Positions 23,594 to 35,019 of a stretch of 56,264 nucleotides of DNA are shown piece after piece (positions within the stretch are counted from its first letter, which is position 1; every line of letters begins with the position of its first letter). The position numbers were made by a program, and so were the translations under genes. The notes beneath the pieces were generated by a model. It was not told where the DNA came from and ran no database searches. It saw nothing but the letters and a program-made list of their open reading frames with translations. Source of the DNA: Conoideocrella luteorostrata (taxonomy: Eukaryota > Ascomycota > Sordariomycetes > Hypocreales > Clavicipitaceae); NCBI GenBank assembly GCA_032433595.1, contig JASWJB010000295.1:1-56264 (forward strand), read 5' to 3'.

Positions 23594-23730
23594 ATGAGTC
23601 CTCGAATACATTCTTGTGTCCTTTGTGGATACAGTATTGGTGGTTAGCACGGTCAGGGCTCTCCCTGGGAGTCCCTGTTTCGTATTCGTAAGGTCAAATG
23701 CAATTATTCTCATATCAGAGCTGATTGAAG

Positions 23731-25759
23731 CTAGTCTATTCGATTGAAGAGCGAGTCGATGTCACGGGAGTAGGCTGTTTCAACGATCCGGGAGCTAGTT
23801 TCCTCCTAGCGCCTCTTGACTTTGGTGCGCTGTGGGATACGTCTGAATCCAGCGTCCACATTGGAGTTCTTCGTCAACAGCCAATCGGCGGCCGCTATGG
23901 CTTTCCCTTCCATGAAGCTTGTTGGTCACTTCTGGAGCAAGCCCATCTTCCTAAGCCAATCCCTCGAAGACGTCTATTTGAAGTATGCCGCTCGCTGCCA
24001 TTCTCAGACCGAGTGGATTCCATTACCTGGGACCACGATTTCGGGGGGCTAATATCAGCAGATGGTGATTCCTTTCCTTGGGAGGACCTCTTTGCTGAGC
24101 AAGGACTCGATTTTGCAGGAATTGATCCTTATGTTGTACCCGAAATTCAGCAGCTCCCCTATGAAACTCCTGAATCGCCAGATATCTCGAATGTCGTGTC
24201 CAAAGGCGCTGGCATTTTTGCGCAAGTTCCGCTGGAAATCATTACTTCTATTTCATTACACCTGCCTACGGTTGACTTCTTCAATGCTCGCTTGGCCATA
24301 CGATCATTCCATCCTGCATTTTACACCCAGCAATTCTGGGCCTCTAGGTTCCTGCCCAATGCTGATCGTTCTTGGGTTTTTGAGTCACAAAATTGGGAAA
24401 TGCCGTGTAACTGGTTATGGTTTTATCGCCGCACAGCTAATCGGCCACCCGGCATGAAGAACCGTGAGAGAGTTTGGAGACTAGTCGAAACCGTCAAGGC
24501 GATTCTCTGCTTGGAGTGGATTGAGCCTACCTCGTATTCAGTTACAAACGTAACCCATACAAAGTGGCTGACAGTAGCCGGAGATATACGGCCTGAGACT
24601 GCACAGCCTTACCATGGCTTCGACGGAGGCTGCCGCCAATTCTACGAGAAACAAATCCATATACCCCCAGGTGAACTATTGCAGCTGGCATTCTCCTTTA
24701 TTCACCTGAGGGATGCCACATATATCACCGGGATCACACTCATTCTTGTTCAAGGGGAAATCATTCGGCTAGGGTACATGGCAGATAAGGAGCGCATTCT
24801 GGATTCCACGGACCTAACTGGATTCGTCGTAGCGGTTGGATCAAGAGGCATACACGGTATCCAGTGCATTCTCGGTGGTGACCGAGAATCGCCATGGGTC
24901 GGATGCCCAGACAACACTCCAAAGACAAGCCGTCTAAAGTTTATCGGCCCCATCACAAGCATTAGGGCTGCATTCGATGTAAAATCTATTTTCAGCTGTT
25001 CCGCGAGTTGCTGCTGATCGTATATTTAGGGTTACAAGATGGTCAGCCTGTCGGCTAACGGCTGCATACGTCCAGGCAATGGCAATTTGCTCAATTCGGC
25101 ATTATGGTATCCTCATATTCCTTATGATGGCCTAGATATGAACGAGGGTAGCTTCACAGCAAGGGAGACCGCCATCACTAGATACAACCCGACCTGCTGG
25201 ACAATGTTCGGAGGACCCAGCGGCATATACCTCAGATCATTAACTGGAGTATCAATAACTGCGAATGCAGGTTGCCTGATGACTATGGAGTTCCACTACA
25301 ACAGCGAAGATGTCCCTTTGAAATGTCGCAAATTAGGGAAATGCACGCCGTCCGAATACGCCAAAACCGTCCATTTCGAGATCGACGGCCCTGGTGGAGA
25401 AATTATCAATGCTTTAACAGTTAATGTCCGCCAATATCCTACCGCAGAATTGTGGTACTACATCCCGGGAGTCTTGGAGTCGTTCAAGGTACGTTTCTGC
25501 ACTCTGTGCTCGCTCTGTCTAATAACAGTTAGGTTTCGACTAATTGTGGGAACACATCGCACTTCTTATCAACGCCACAGAAGAAGACAAGTCGTCGTAT
25601 CGCCTCGGCCGAAAAGACAATAGCATTAGTTGAAGGGTCTACCATAAATGGGCTCTTCTGGACTCAGGTATACTCTTGGACTGCTTCGAGGTTACATTTA
25701 CTGACCATCAGCAGCATCAAAATAGAATTATAGCTTTGGGGGCAATTTCAGACATTTAG
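23731..25759 (+). CDS. F-box protein with DUF7600-like C-terminal domain, 4 exons, 5' end unresolved
   Basis: Exons 23731-24978, 25030-25488, 25533-25667 and 25712-25759 give about 629 residues. The first intron (51 bp) joins AAFD to GYKMVSL and the second (44 bp) joins ESFK to VSTNCG. The third (44 bp) is less certain; reading through it instead ends the protein at 25733. An F-box (PLEIITSISLHLPTVDFFNAR, about residues 163-205) precedes a long domain with LTGFVVAVGSRGIHGIQ and ESPWVGCP, then TMFGGPSGIYLRSLTG and FEIDGPGGEII. That pattern is typical of the large fungal F-box/DUF7600 family. F-box proteins recruit substrates to SCF ubiquitin ligases; the substrate here is unknown. Sequence at 23594-23692 looks like the expected first exon (SCVLCGYSI) but contains an in-frame TAG, so the gene may be damaged at its start. 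Confidence 0.75.
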
Positions 25760-25873
25760 GGTTGCTAATTTAACAAATGCAAGAGCTATTACTAAAGGAG
25801 TAGCTATACAAAATAAAAAACACAAGCGTAAGACAGATGACCCTGTGAATCAAATACTTTCGAGAAATACGAC

Positions 25874-26086
25874 TGCTGGAATATCCCGTCAAGGCACGCA
25901 GGCAGGCACGTGGGCATGTCACGTGGTCACCCTGGCGCGCCTCTCATATACGGCGCAGGCATAGATATTCTTCTTCCTCTCTTCTTTTTCCTTAGTAGTC
26001 ACGAATGAATTGAATTATTTTGCACATTGTGTTGCTTCACCTTCCTGTATCGATGCCCTCGTCACCCGAAGCCCTGGCTTCCTACA
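25874..26086 (+). mobile_element. Degenerate solo LTR (family III)
   Basis: tgctggaatatcccgtcaag...gaagccctggcttcctaca, matching 30307-30528 (reverse) and 50482-50899. Shared internal blocks are gtcacgaatgaattgaatta and ttttgcacattg. No target duplication remains (acgac/gaatc). Confidence 0.7.
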
Positions 26087-26935
26087 GAATCCCAGTAGAG
26101 CCTAGTAAAGAGCTTATGGCTTTGGGCAGCTCGGGGGCCACGCTAATCAGTATATGTACTGTGTCTGGGGCTGCCATGCTAGGTGATTCTTGTTCTAGAA
26201 CCAGCCTCGCATGGCACCTAGTGGCCAGAGCCAGCAAGGCAAGATTTGCTTATTTCGCTTCGAGAGCCCCAATTCATTGCGAGAAGTTCTGGTTACGCCT
26301 TAGCGGCAAGGGCGCGTTAACTGACCTTAAGGTACCTCCTGGTGTACCACGCTTACCTAGCAGCTATAGCTAAAGCGCTCTCCAGATCAGGAAGCAGAAG
26401 AACAACGTTGGGTGCCTATCTTAAACACTCTCGAGGGGGTATTCCCACGAATACTATATCCCTAAGCACGTTACATCCGTGGCGACCAGCCCGTCTAGCG
26501 CCTCAATTATAGTTCAGCGCTATCAGGAAGACCAAGTCACAGAAGAGCACAACGGTCTTGCAGGGCATGTTAATGCCTAACCCTAACGTGCCGGTTACAA
26601 CAACAGCCCGAAGATAGCCTCTTCTAAAAAGCTTGTCAACTCTGCGTGCATAGTTAGTATAAGTAATTGTTTAGAGGCGAGTCAAGTATCTAAGGCCTGA
26701 GGACCAGCTCACATTTGACTATACTCAGGGTTCATCCCCGCGTGATACATTCCGATGCCTCGCCGGAGAGCTTCGAGCAGCCTTGGCTATAGACTTGCCT
26801 ATTTCAGCGGCGCAACTATTTCGTCGAGCCCGGAATTGAGTGCTTTCGTTTTGTCTGCGAACGAGAATAGGTCCAAAGGTGCTTCGGGGTCAAAGCTCTC
26901 CCATTTGCTGGTTTTGCAGCCGCTAGCTGATTGAG
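26087..26935. other. No gene seen
   Basis: Part may belong to the mariner element that follows, but I cannot read it. No terminal inverted repeats were recognised by eye. Confidence 0.35.
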
Positions 26936-27100
26936 TGGCTGGAGAATTCGCCAGATTTGAATCCAATAGAGCATGTTTGGGCAATTCTGAAGCGTAAATT
27001 GCGTCTCTTATTCCCCCAAACTCGTCAATTAGCGTATAATATTGCCGATATGATTGAATTCAAATTGCGTGGAATTCAATCACACAGGACTAACTTGTGA
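26936..27100 (+). pseudogene. Tc1/mariner transposase C-terminal remnant
   Basis: 54 codons read WLENSPDLNPIEHVWAILKR followed by a basic helix, ending in TGA. This is the conserved third-acidic-residue block of DDE transposases of the Tc1/mariner superfamily (SPDLNPIEHVW). Upstream the same frame hits TAG at once, and the first two catalytic acidic residues are not found, so the element is dead. Confidence 0.9.
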
Positions 27101-29044
27101 GCTTGATAGCTTCAATCTCGCGCCAGCTGCAAGCCGCAATTCAAGCTCAAGGGTGATATAAACGATATTAAAGCTCGTTTTTTTGAGCTACAACCTGATG
27201 TATATAAATTTACATAAAAAGCTTTGTACATTGAGTAAACTGCCCTCAAAGATGCCGTATTGTAGCCTACTTGTAACGGTCCCGCACGATTGATGCCATT
27301 GGTTGTTAACCGCCCCTAGCAATTGCTGCCATTGTGATTATTAGCCTATTCTTTTGCCCTGTGGCGTCACGGTTGGGCGGGCAGTAACATTACGAGTGTA
27401 GCTTCGACAATGCACTCGTATCTGTGGTCCGCTAAGCAAAAAGCTGACTCATGATAGGCTGTCCACTAACTAGTCATCATTGTGGGAGTTGTGGACCCTA
27501 ACCAAGCTACAGGTTGGGCTCCTCTTTCACAGGCGTCAATCAGGGGTGGTGGAATTGCCAATGAGGCAATGCCCGAGACGCTGCTTGGAACAGCTGGACA
27601 CGAGACGTCATCATATGTGGGCAACTTTTCGAACTCTTGAAGGATAGTGCATAATTATCTGCAACTGTGGTCATCACATTTTCGAGAGCCGTGCCGAGTT
27701 CGTGGGGTCGGTTAACTATTAGAACCTTCGGGTATCACGCCACCTTAATCCAATTTAGGATGAAGGCGCCCTTGGTTTCGTTCTTGCAAGATTGCACTAG
27801 GGGACTAGGTAAGCCCAAGACGCTGCATGCCCAGACAAAGTACGGAGTACGGACTTACTTTTATGACCAAGTAGTCTGCGCCAATGACGTTTTGCTCCTA
27901 GGTGGGGCCACAATCATGTTGCCACCTTTCTCATTTCCAGCATTTTGGCCACTCGGGGATAGCGATACAGTGGGTGAAAGTAAACATTACATGGCCGCGA
28001 ACGACATCGCTGACCCATGGATCCCAGTCTTACTCATCATGACGAATGCTATTCGATGTAGGAATCACGCTCAGGGAAGCAGAAGACACCAGAGTCGACA
28101 TCTCGCTATAACCAGATAATATTACCGTCACGCTGCTGCGACCAGTATATTGTCGGCTGTTGAGCGCGGATGGCAGTTGGGTACAAAAGGGCGGTCATCC
28201 ACAGGACAGCAGCATAGAAAGTGCCATTCCCAATGGACAGCAGCACAAATGGAGTTCTCCACCGTGAATTCGCGGGTGGACTGAGCACCTTTCAATGCAC
28301 AGCTTCTAATTGGTTGCGATCCCCTGTCGATACGAAATTTGTGGCTACGTTAACCAAAGAGATGACCGCTATGGGTGGCGGAGCTTGGCTAAAATATTTT
28401 AGTGCACGGTTTTAGCCCACCCTGAAAGCATGGCACTAAGATTCCAGCTTGCTATAGGTTGTGCTTATGTTAGGTTTGCAGGGCAGGTCAGGGTATATTG
28501 TATCATCCTAGGCATGGGGCTCAGGCTATCCTGGCTGGAAGGTGCGGGCGAGTCAGTTACTAGTTGAAGTGGCGCTGTACCCGAAGACAGCCTTTTTAGG
28601 AGGAGGACAATTGCAAGGCGCTGTGTAGCTTGCACTGGCCCCCGTAGTTAGGCTTCATAAAAAGTTATAAGGTGCAGTGCAAGCAGCAGCTTGTACTGAA
28701 TGATCTTTTGGTCTATTACAGAGTAGTGTAGTGGCTAATTCTGCATTCTTTGATCTGTTGACGATACAAGTCTACCCAAACCATGCATGCGTGCTATGGT
28801 TCCCCCATGTATTTTCTGCTCCGCAATGCAGCACGCAGTTTCCATGGCGTGGGTACCAAAGGCGCCCCCCGCCGTCATTTGCCCAGCCCACTGCCATGCC
28901 TCACCTATCCCAAGCCCTCATTATGCATAGATTAAAGGCTCCCTGTCAATCACCATTTGTCTGTGGGCTCCTCTGAAGCTGTTTTTGGTGCCTGATCTTT
29001 TCTTTCCCTCACGCCACGAATGCTCTGATGCTCTATAGAAAGAA
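27101..29044. other. Long stretch without a recognised gene
   Basis: A 150-codon plus frame at 27667-28119 and a 64-codon frame at 28221-28415 show no domain or signal and are rich in stops in neighbouring frames. The words tacggagtacgg occur at 27840. Confidence 0.4.
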
Positions 29045-30259
29045 ATGCATACCCTTCTCCCAGGCCTTGTTTGTGCCTTTCTCATCTTCATCACAGCCAA
29101 ACACCTCGTTGGAAAATGTCTAGGCTCGTCTACTCAACACCGCGCGCTGCTTGGCTCAACTCGCGAGTTGTACGCTGCAGCCTGCACGGAAGATGCAGCG
29201 AATCTTCAACGGCTACTGGGGTCGTTTGGGGCAGGGCCAGATACTAAGGGTACCCATCTGTCCGAAGCTTTACATTGTGCTGTGCAACGCGGAAACTATA
29301 AAGCGGCGGTACTGTTAGTTGACGCTGGCGCAGACATCTCAGTGCAAGACGAGTCGCAGATGTCTCCACTTCACTGGGCTGCCCGTCTCGGCCACACTCA
29401 ATTGGCTCAGCTGCTGCTTGATGCCGGTGCAGATGCTTCTGTGCGCGGTGCTAATGGCGATACTGCCTTGCATGAAGCTGCCAACTATCAGCACGAGAAC
29501 ATTGTCGAAATACTCTTGGCCGCAGGAGCTGATGTGTCCATTGGTAACCTGGACCAGCCACTTCACCGCGCCGCAATGTTCTCGTCGAGGATAACGCGGA
29601 TGCTGATAGACGCAGGTGCTGATGTGGCAGCGGTTGGCAACTTGGGGGACACCCCATTAACGCGGGCGGCATCTTCTGCGGAGACATTGAAGATGCTAAT
29701 TGATGCCGGAGCTCTCATATCTGAGGCGGTTTCCGACGACGGCCGGACGGTTCTTCATGCTGCGATTTTGTCGAGGAGGTTTGACTCGGTGCAAGTTTTG
29801 CTTGACGCAGGTTCCAGTCCCGCTGCAGCCGACAATTACGGCCGAACAGCATTGCACTACGCCATGTCAGCTAATGAGCCATCGATTACTCGGTTGCTTA
29901 TCAGCACTGGAGCGAACATACATGCCAAAGACGGCCAAGGCAATACGGTATTGCATGATGCTGCAGCTGGTGGTCACAAAGACGCGACAAATCAGGCGCT
30001 TGGTGCGGGAGCCGACCCTAATGCAGTCAATGATTTGGCTCAGTCGCCCCTGCATCTAGCTGCGATGCGAGGAGAAGCACAGGTGGTACAGCTGCTCTTG
30101 TGTGCCGGTGCCAAAGCCAATTTAATGTCTGGCGACGGATTGACTCCGGCGCAGATGGCGAAAGCCTGGCAGCCCACGACGGCGCAAGGAAAGTGCATTG
30201 AGGAATGGAACAATCGATCCTACCACCTGGTAATGGAGTATTTAAAAACGGCAGACTGA
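29045..30259 (+). CDS. Ankyrin-repeat protein with N-terminal membrane anchor
   Basis: An intronless frame of 404 residues. Residues 3-20 (LLPGLVCAFLIFITA) form a hydrophobic segment that is either a signal peptide or a membrane anchor. From about residue 40 to 385 there are some ten consecutive ankyrin repeats with clear TPLHxAA-like cores (SPLHWAARLGHTQLAQLLLDAGAD, shown here only in part: DTALHEAANYQHENIVEILL; TVLHDAAAGGHKDA; SPLHLAAMRGEAQVVQLLL). Ankyrin repeats bind proteins and give no catalytic function; the partner is unknown. The frame is unbroken. It is convergent with the toxin-like gene at 30889, with a solo LTR between. Confidence 0.88.
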   Translation: MHTLLPGLVCAFLIFITAKHLVGKCLGSSTQHRALLGSTRELYAAACTEDAANLQRLLGSFGAGPDTKGTHLSEALHCAVQRGNYKAAVLLVDAGADISVQDESQMSPLHWAARLGHTQLAQLLLDAGADASVRGANGDTALHEAANYQHENIVEILLAAGADVSIGNLDQPLHRAAMFSSRITRMLIDAGADVAAVGNLGDTPLTRAASSAETLKMLIDAGALISEAVSDDGRTVLHAAILSRRFDSVQVLLDAGSSPAAADNYGRTALHYAMSANEPSITRLLISTGANIHAKDGQGNTVLHDAAAGGHKDATNQALGAGADPNAVNDLAQSPLHLAAMRGEAQVVQLLLCAGAKANLMSGDGLTPAQMAKAWQPTTAQGKCIEEWNNRSYHLVMEYLKTAD

Positions 30260-30306
30260 ATTTGCACTAGTGCTTTACTGGTATGTCAGGTCAAAAAGAA
30301 CACACC

Positions 30307-30528
30307 TGTACGAAGCACAGGGCTTCGGGCGCGAGGGTATCGATACCGGAAGGTGAAGCAAAGCAATGTGCAAAACAATTCAATTCATTCGTGACTATCC
30401 AGAAAAGGAAGAGAAGAAGAAGAAGAGGAGAAGGAATGCCCCGAGCGCCGCCGTATAAAAGAAGCGCGGTACGGTGGCCACGTGACCATGTCCGCAATTG
30501 CTTGTATGCTTGACGAGGGATTCCAACA
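30307..30528 (-). mobile_element. Solo LTR (family III)
   Basis: On the minus strand it begins TGTTGGAATCCCTCGTCAAG and carries a tataaaag box (cttttatacgg), a GA/CT-rich tract and gtcacgaatgaattgaattg. It ends near gcttcgtaca. Flanks acacc/ggttt do not match, so the target duplication is lost or the 3' edge is misplaced. Confidence 0.75.
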
Positions 30529-30888
30529 GGTTTTTGTCACTCGTGGACTTGTATCAATTCGTCGGCATAAGGTAGATGGGCGTTACCAGAGAACACACCA
30601 AAAATTCGACGAGTTAAGCGCATTTTATATCTACAATTAACGGAAACGCCAACTTCGTGTATAAATACAAAAGATTAACCTACTAGTGTTGCGCACAAGA
30701 CAGTTCACTCAGCAGAGACTAATCATGGAACAGATTCAATTCGCGAAAGCATTCTAGCCGCTACATGTACCGTCAAAGATATTCCCATGATATAATTTAT
30801 TGTAACATAGCTACTCTTAAAACTATCTACGGAGTATACATACACAGATTAAATTGTACATGTCATCATCGTACTCTTGGGTGTTGCT

Positions 30889-33657
30889 CTACTTCCCAAG
30901 GACAGCTTTGACGTCCTGCTCCTTAAGTCCCAGAATCGACGCGATGGTAGCCGTCGGATCCTTTGCTGCGGATTCGGGAAAGAAATCAAGAGTCTTGTCT
31001 TCCGATGGTTTCCAGTATTTCAGTGTTTGTCCCATTTTTAAAGCCACCAGAATTTGGAACTCTTGCGCAATTTGACCGTCAAGTTGATCGGGTGGCTTCG
31101 GTTTATCGCCTTGAGTTGAGTTACTCGCAAAGAACTTCATAATAGCGTCAGTTTGCTGAATGCTGATCGAGTTGATGTCATTTTGTGTAATTCCATCTTT
31201 CTTCATCTTCAAGTAATTCGTCGGACTCAGCGCCAGCGGGTGAATCTCCCAGCTGGCCTGATCATTTTCCCCACGCGACACTAATGCCTTGGTGGGTTGC
31301 TCAGACGATGTCAATATCTTTTGGATCTCACGCTCTGGTGTTTTAGGCTGTTCAATACCCTGGCCCGCCCCCTGTCCGATGAGATATGCAACGGTAAGGC
31401 CATCAGGCAACGGAGGCTTCCCATCGCGAATTTCTTTCTTGAAGTCTTCTGCAGCCTCGGGTAACTTATCCTTGATGAATAGCTCATTGTATTCATTAGC
31501 TGCGGCGAGGATCGAAGCATTTTGGTGTTTGTCCCGCACATTGCCGACGAGGTCTAGCAGGTATTTGCGCTGCGTGTCTAGGATTGTGGCGTCAAGTCGA
31601 AGCCGAGCCTTTTCTGTTGTGTTTTTGAAAAAGTCCTTAAGCTGTCCCTCGTCCTCCGTATTATTAGCTTGCTTGACTGCGAGCTCCTCGCTCGCCCGGA
31701 GTATGCCAATCGTCTGTGCACCCTCTGAAAGAAATGATAAAGACTCAACGGCGAGAGCACCACGTAGCATGTTGCCAAACTCCTTTGAGGAGATGTCTTT
31801 AAACACGTGTTCCTGGAGAAAGCTGGTCCATGCATCATCCCGCACCCCCTTTACCTTCCTCACATCCTTTGGACTTGGGCCCCCTATGAGAGCGGGGATA
31901 TCGCGAATCAAGTTAATGATGAATCTGCCGAGGTGAATTGCCGCCCCGAGAGGAGCACCAGCACGGCTAAACAGCAGCACGTCGCCGGCTTCGCACAATG
32001 CCGCGTCGACAACATCATTCGCCTTGACCTCACCTTTGTCTTCTACGTCCTTTTCAAATTCGGTAGCACAACCAACGAGTGGAACAATCGAAGTCAGTGC
32101 TGCGATGCGGTCTACCGCGCTCACATTGTTTGCCAGTGCCTTATACACGTCGACGACGTATAATCCTACAGCGAGACTGTGGAATGACTTCTTGAATGAT
32201 TTGGCAAACAACTGACCAAAAGATTTTGATCGGAGACGACCCGGCGCAACGCCGAAAGGCTTGTATTTGAGCTTGTCCGTGCGGAACGATGGAAGAGACA
32301 GCTTGAACTTGTTCTCAACGACTGAAGAAAGTTTGTATCGCAACGCAAGCTGCGCAAACTCCTTTGATGACGCTTCCTCAACAGCTGACTCACCTATAGT
32401 GGGCTTGACTCCGTTTTCGGGCAACTCTCCGGGCGTTTTAGATGGTGGCCTTTTATTTCCGGGGCGTTGGTTGCCACCCTCGGCCTTGGGACGCCGATTG
32501 GCACCCTCCTCATCGGGACCTTGGTCAACTTTCTCACTCTCGGCGTCTTGGCCTGTTTTCCCATTTTTGTTAGACTCCTCGCTGGTCCCTGGTATCTCAC
32601 CTTCTGAGGATCCTTTGCGAATTAGAACGCATGGGTCCGTGCCGCTGGCTCTCTTGCCCGGCGACGACCCGCTACAAGGCAGCTGAGACCAGTCATCGGA
32701 CCGCCACTTCTTGAATTCCTCCACGTTGCCGGCGAAACGGCGCTTGAGAAGGTATTCGTTCAGGAAGCCCTCAACCGGTTTATCCTTGAACGGCGCCCAG
32801 CGCTCGTTTTCCCACGCCAGGTTGCCCTCAGGCCAGCCACCTAGTGAAGGCTCACTTGAATAGGTCCCCGCGCCGCTGACAGGAGCGAATTCCGGGTTCT
32901 CCACAAACTCACCTTCTATATATTTCTGGCCTGCGGCATCATGCGTAATCGTATGCCAGCCCTCTACCTGGCGCCAAGGTATCTCATAGACGCCGGCTAC
33001 TTCCAGCTCGTGTGCGTTCTTGTAGTACTGGCTGCCCCCAAGCGACCCACTGACATCAACCATGTCTGGGCTGGAGCGGATTTTATAGAGGTATCCGACC
33101 TTGTCAGGCTTCATGGCAAAGTTCTTGGCTGCTTCCCTACTTGTGCTTGTTGGGACGTATGAAGAGAAGGCATTTTTGTAGACGCCGTGTTCATACAAGC
33201 TGCTCCCTTTGGTAAACATCTCTTGCGTCATTCCGTTTGGGTGGTCGGGATGGCTGCGCTCAAAAATTCTTTTGGCGTGCGAATTGAAGCCGCCGGCATT
33301 CTTAACATCTTTATGGGTTCTGAAAACTTCACCACGCCAGAGCACTTCGGACTTTGCGCCCTCGGCAGGGGGCTGTTGTGGCGTGGAGGGTTTTTGCGGC
33401 TTCCAGTCCTCTGATGGCAGCTTCGGAGGAGGTGGTGGGGGCGGTTGGCGCTTAATTCGCCGGGTGCCGGGTGCCGTGTCCCCCTGGCAGTGCAGTGGTA
33501 TTGGCTGTAGCCCGCCGTTTCTGTTTCTGCCCCGCGCAACGTCCACACATGACGGATCGTGCACGTTGTAGACACGTTTGAACTTCTTGTCATGTGTTTG
33601 TGTAGTGCCGCCAGTATCAAGTAGTAGTAAGAATAAAGAGAGAAATAACAAGCGCAT
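30889..33657 (-). CDS. Secreted ADP-ribosyltransferase toxin-like protein (heat-labile enterotoxin A-like)
   Basis: An intronless 922-residue frame. Residues 1-19 are a signal peptide. A dibasic site (KR70) is followed by a run of seven prolines. The ADP-ribosyltransferase domain (about 105-245) has the R-S-E layout of cholera/LT-type enzymes: LWRGE with R108, the STS core at 171-173 (YVPTSTS), and the E-x-E pair E217/E219 (HELEV), then YEIPWRQVEGWH. Such enzymes transfer ADP-ribose from NAD+ to host proteins; the target here is unknown. After it, C328 and C343 flank a loop containing GKR (335-336), a likely Kex2 cut site inside a disulfide loop. A charged, Pro-rich linker (350-430) follows. 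The C-terminal half is helical, with a hydrophobic block around TSIVPLVGCA and GDVLLFSRAGAPLGAA that is also found in the protein at 52544. All catalytic motifs are intact. Confidence 0.9.
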   Translation of the reverse strand: MRLLFLSLFLLLLDTGGTTQTHDKKFKRVYNVHDPSCVDVARGRNRNGGLQPIPLHCQGDTAPGTRRIKRQPPPPPPPKLPSEDWKPQKPSTPQQPPAEGAKSEVLWRGEVFRTHKDVKNAGGFNSHAKRIFERSHPDHPNGMTQEMFTKGSSLYEHGVYKNAFSSYVPTSTSREAAKNFAMKPDKVGYLYKIRSSPDMVDVSGSLGGSQYYKNAHELEVAGVYEIPWRQVEGWHTITHDAAGQKYIEGEFVENPEFAPVSGAGTYSSEPSLGGWPEGNLAWENERWAPFKDKPVEGFLNEYLLKRRFAGNVEEFKKWRSDDWSQLPCSGSSPGKRASGTDPCVLIRKGSSEGEIPGTSEESNKNGKTGQDAESEKVDQGPDEEGANRRPKAEGGNQRPGNKRPPSKTPGELPENGVKPTIGESAVEEASSKEFAQLALRYKLSSVVENKFKLSLPSFRTDKLKYKPFGVAPGRLRSKSFGQLFAKSFKKSFHSLAVGLYVVDVYKALANNVSAVDRIAALTSIVPLVGCATEFEKDVEDKGEVKANDVVDAALCEAGDVLLFSRAGAPLGAAIHLGRFIINLIRDIPALIGGPSPKDVRKVKGVRDDAWTSFLQEHVFKDISSKEFGNMLRGALAVESLSFLSEGAQTIGILRASEELAVKQANNTEDEGQLKDFFKNTTEKARLRLDATILDTQRKYLLDLVGNVRDKHQNASILAAANEYNELFIKDKLPEAAEDFKKEIRDGKPPLPDGLTVAYLIGQGAGQGIEQPKTPEREIQKILTSSEQPTKALVSRGENDQASWEIHPLALSPTNYLKMKKDGITQNDINSISIQQTDAIMKFFASNSTQGDKPKPPDQLDGQIAQEFQILVALKMGQTLKYWKPSEDKTLDFFPESAAKDPTATIASILGLKEQDVKAVLGK

Positions 33658-34783
33658 CTTTGTTTATATCGCTGAGAGATGCTGATTTTTTTTTAAATAT
33701 TAAGTGTTGAAAAAAAAAAGAAAAAAAAGAAAAAAAAAGGGAACCATCTAGCAGGATTGGCGAGTGCCGGTCTTTTTGACAGGCCAACTCCTCCTACAGC
33801 AAAGGCCGCCTGGTCAAGTGGTATTTATGAAAACATCATTTTCATTTAGCTGCATTTAAATTCTAGTGCTCTTAGTACAAGGGCAATCTGATGGAGTAAC
33901 AGAAAGAAATACGCCGAGCGGGCACACTACGCAGTTGATATAATTGATGTGCCATGGTTGCATCCTGATACAGTTTCTGTACAATAGCTTCCAGCTTAGA
34001 GATGCTGCATGAACAGCGCCAAGAAGTTGACAGAGTGCGTTTACTACTTGGATATGGTTAAGGCTTTGTAAGCCTTGTTTTGTTTACTTGGTAAGCATTG
34101 CATTGTGGAGAGTCCTTCTTATAGCCGTGAATGTCGCCGTCTAGCCAAACGTGAAACAGTCATGAGATGCAGACTTATATGGAGCGCGGGGCCGGCCAAC
34201 CGGCTTTGAGCGAAGCATAACGACCGTTTCCAAATGGAGGATAAACACGTAGCCACCATACTGGGGGCTGCGTCTTTCACTAAACGCGTCCAGATGCTGC
34301 GAATTTGACCGGACATACGTAGTACCAATTTTTGCGTATAGAGCATTACTCTAGCTACCAGTTCAATGCCCGTGTTTTGGAAGCAAGGCTTCGTGGTGGT
34401 AATGTGTACGTATGAAATATATTTTGTACCGTTTTCTGAATTGTTCTTGAATTTTTTTTTTTCCCTTTTTTTACAGCTTCAAATAGTGGTACCGGTGGAT
34501 TTCGCGCTGCCGAGCACAGAGCAGTTTGAGATCCACGCTTATGCGTTTCACGCCCAATAATGGGCTGCGTGATTTAAAGTTCTGCAATGTTTCAACCCCA
34601 GGCCATTCCCAAACTAGTAAGTTTGATGTATTGCAATTCTAGAATCTAGCGGATTCCCGCAACCGATTTACTGCCTCGCATGGCCAGAAGATCCCCAAAT
34701 AGGAAACTTACGCGAACACAGCTCTTCGACCGAAATACGTGTAGCGGCTCAAGGTGAGTGTATTGACAACTAGCCAGACGACT
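33658..34783. other. Upstream region of the toxin-like gene; no other gene
   Basis: A-rich tracts at 33687-33740 lie in the probable leader/promoter of the gene at 30889-33657. A minus-strand fragment near 34119-34346 is open but unrecognised. Confidence 0.4.
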
Positions 34784-35019
34784 TGTCGGATAACACGTGT
34801 GTGTAAGTGGATGCGTGAATACACGCGCAGTGAGAGAAAGGATACGAGGCCCCCAGGCCTAAGGCAGGAATCTAAGACAGGCGTGTCTCAGATTGCAGGG
34901 GGATTTATAGGGGGATTTGGACAGGGCCGTCAGACGAGGAACTCTTCCTCAATCATCACTATAACATAGCTCTTCCCATCAATGCGGATCAATTTGAACC
35001 CCTTCCTATCAGTTCAACA
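34784..35019 (+). mobile_element. Solo LTR (family II), 236 bp, intact target duplication
   Basis: tgtcggataacacgtgtgtg...tatcagttcaaca with perfect 5-bp flanks cgact (34779-34783 and 35020-35024). It contains the block tttggacagggccgtcagac. A TG...CA terminus with a 5-bp duplication marks LTR retrotransposon insertion followed by LTR-LTR recombination. Confidence 0.93.

Noticed and set aside
27667..28119. 150-codon plus-strand frame
   Set aside because: No domain, signal or splice structure; mixed composition typical of chance frames in intergenic DNA.
31289..31936. 215-codon plus-strand frame
   Set aside because: Antisense shadow of the 922-residue toxin-like gene. Ser/Arg composition is typical of a reverse frame.
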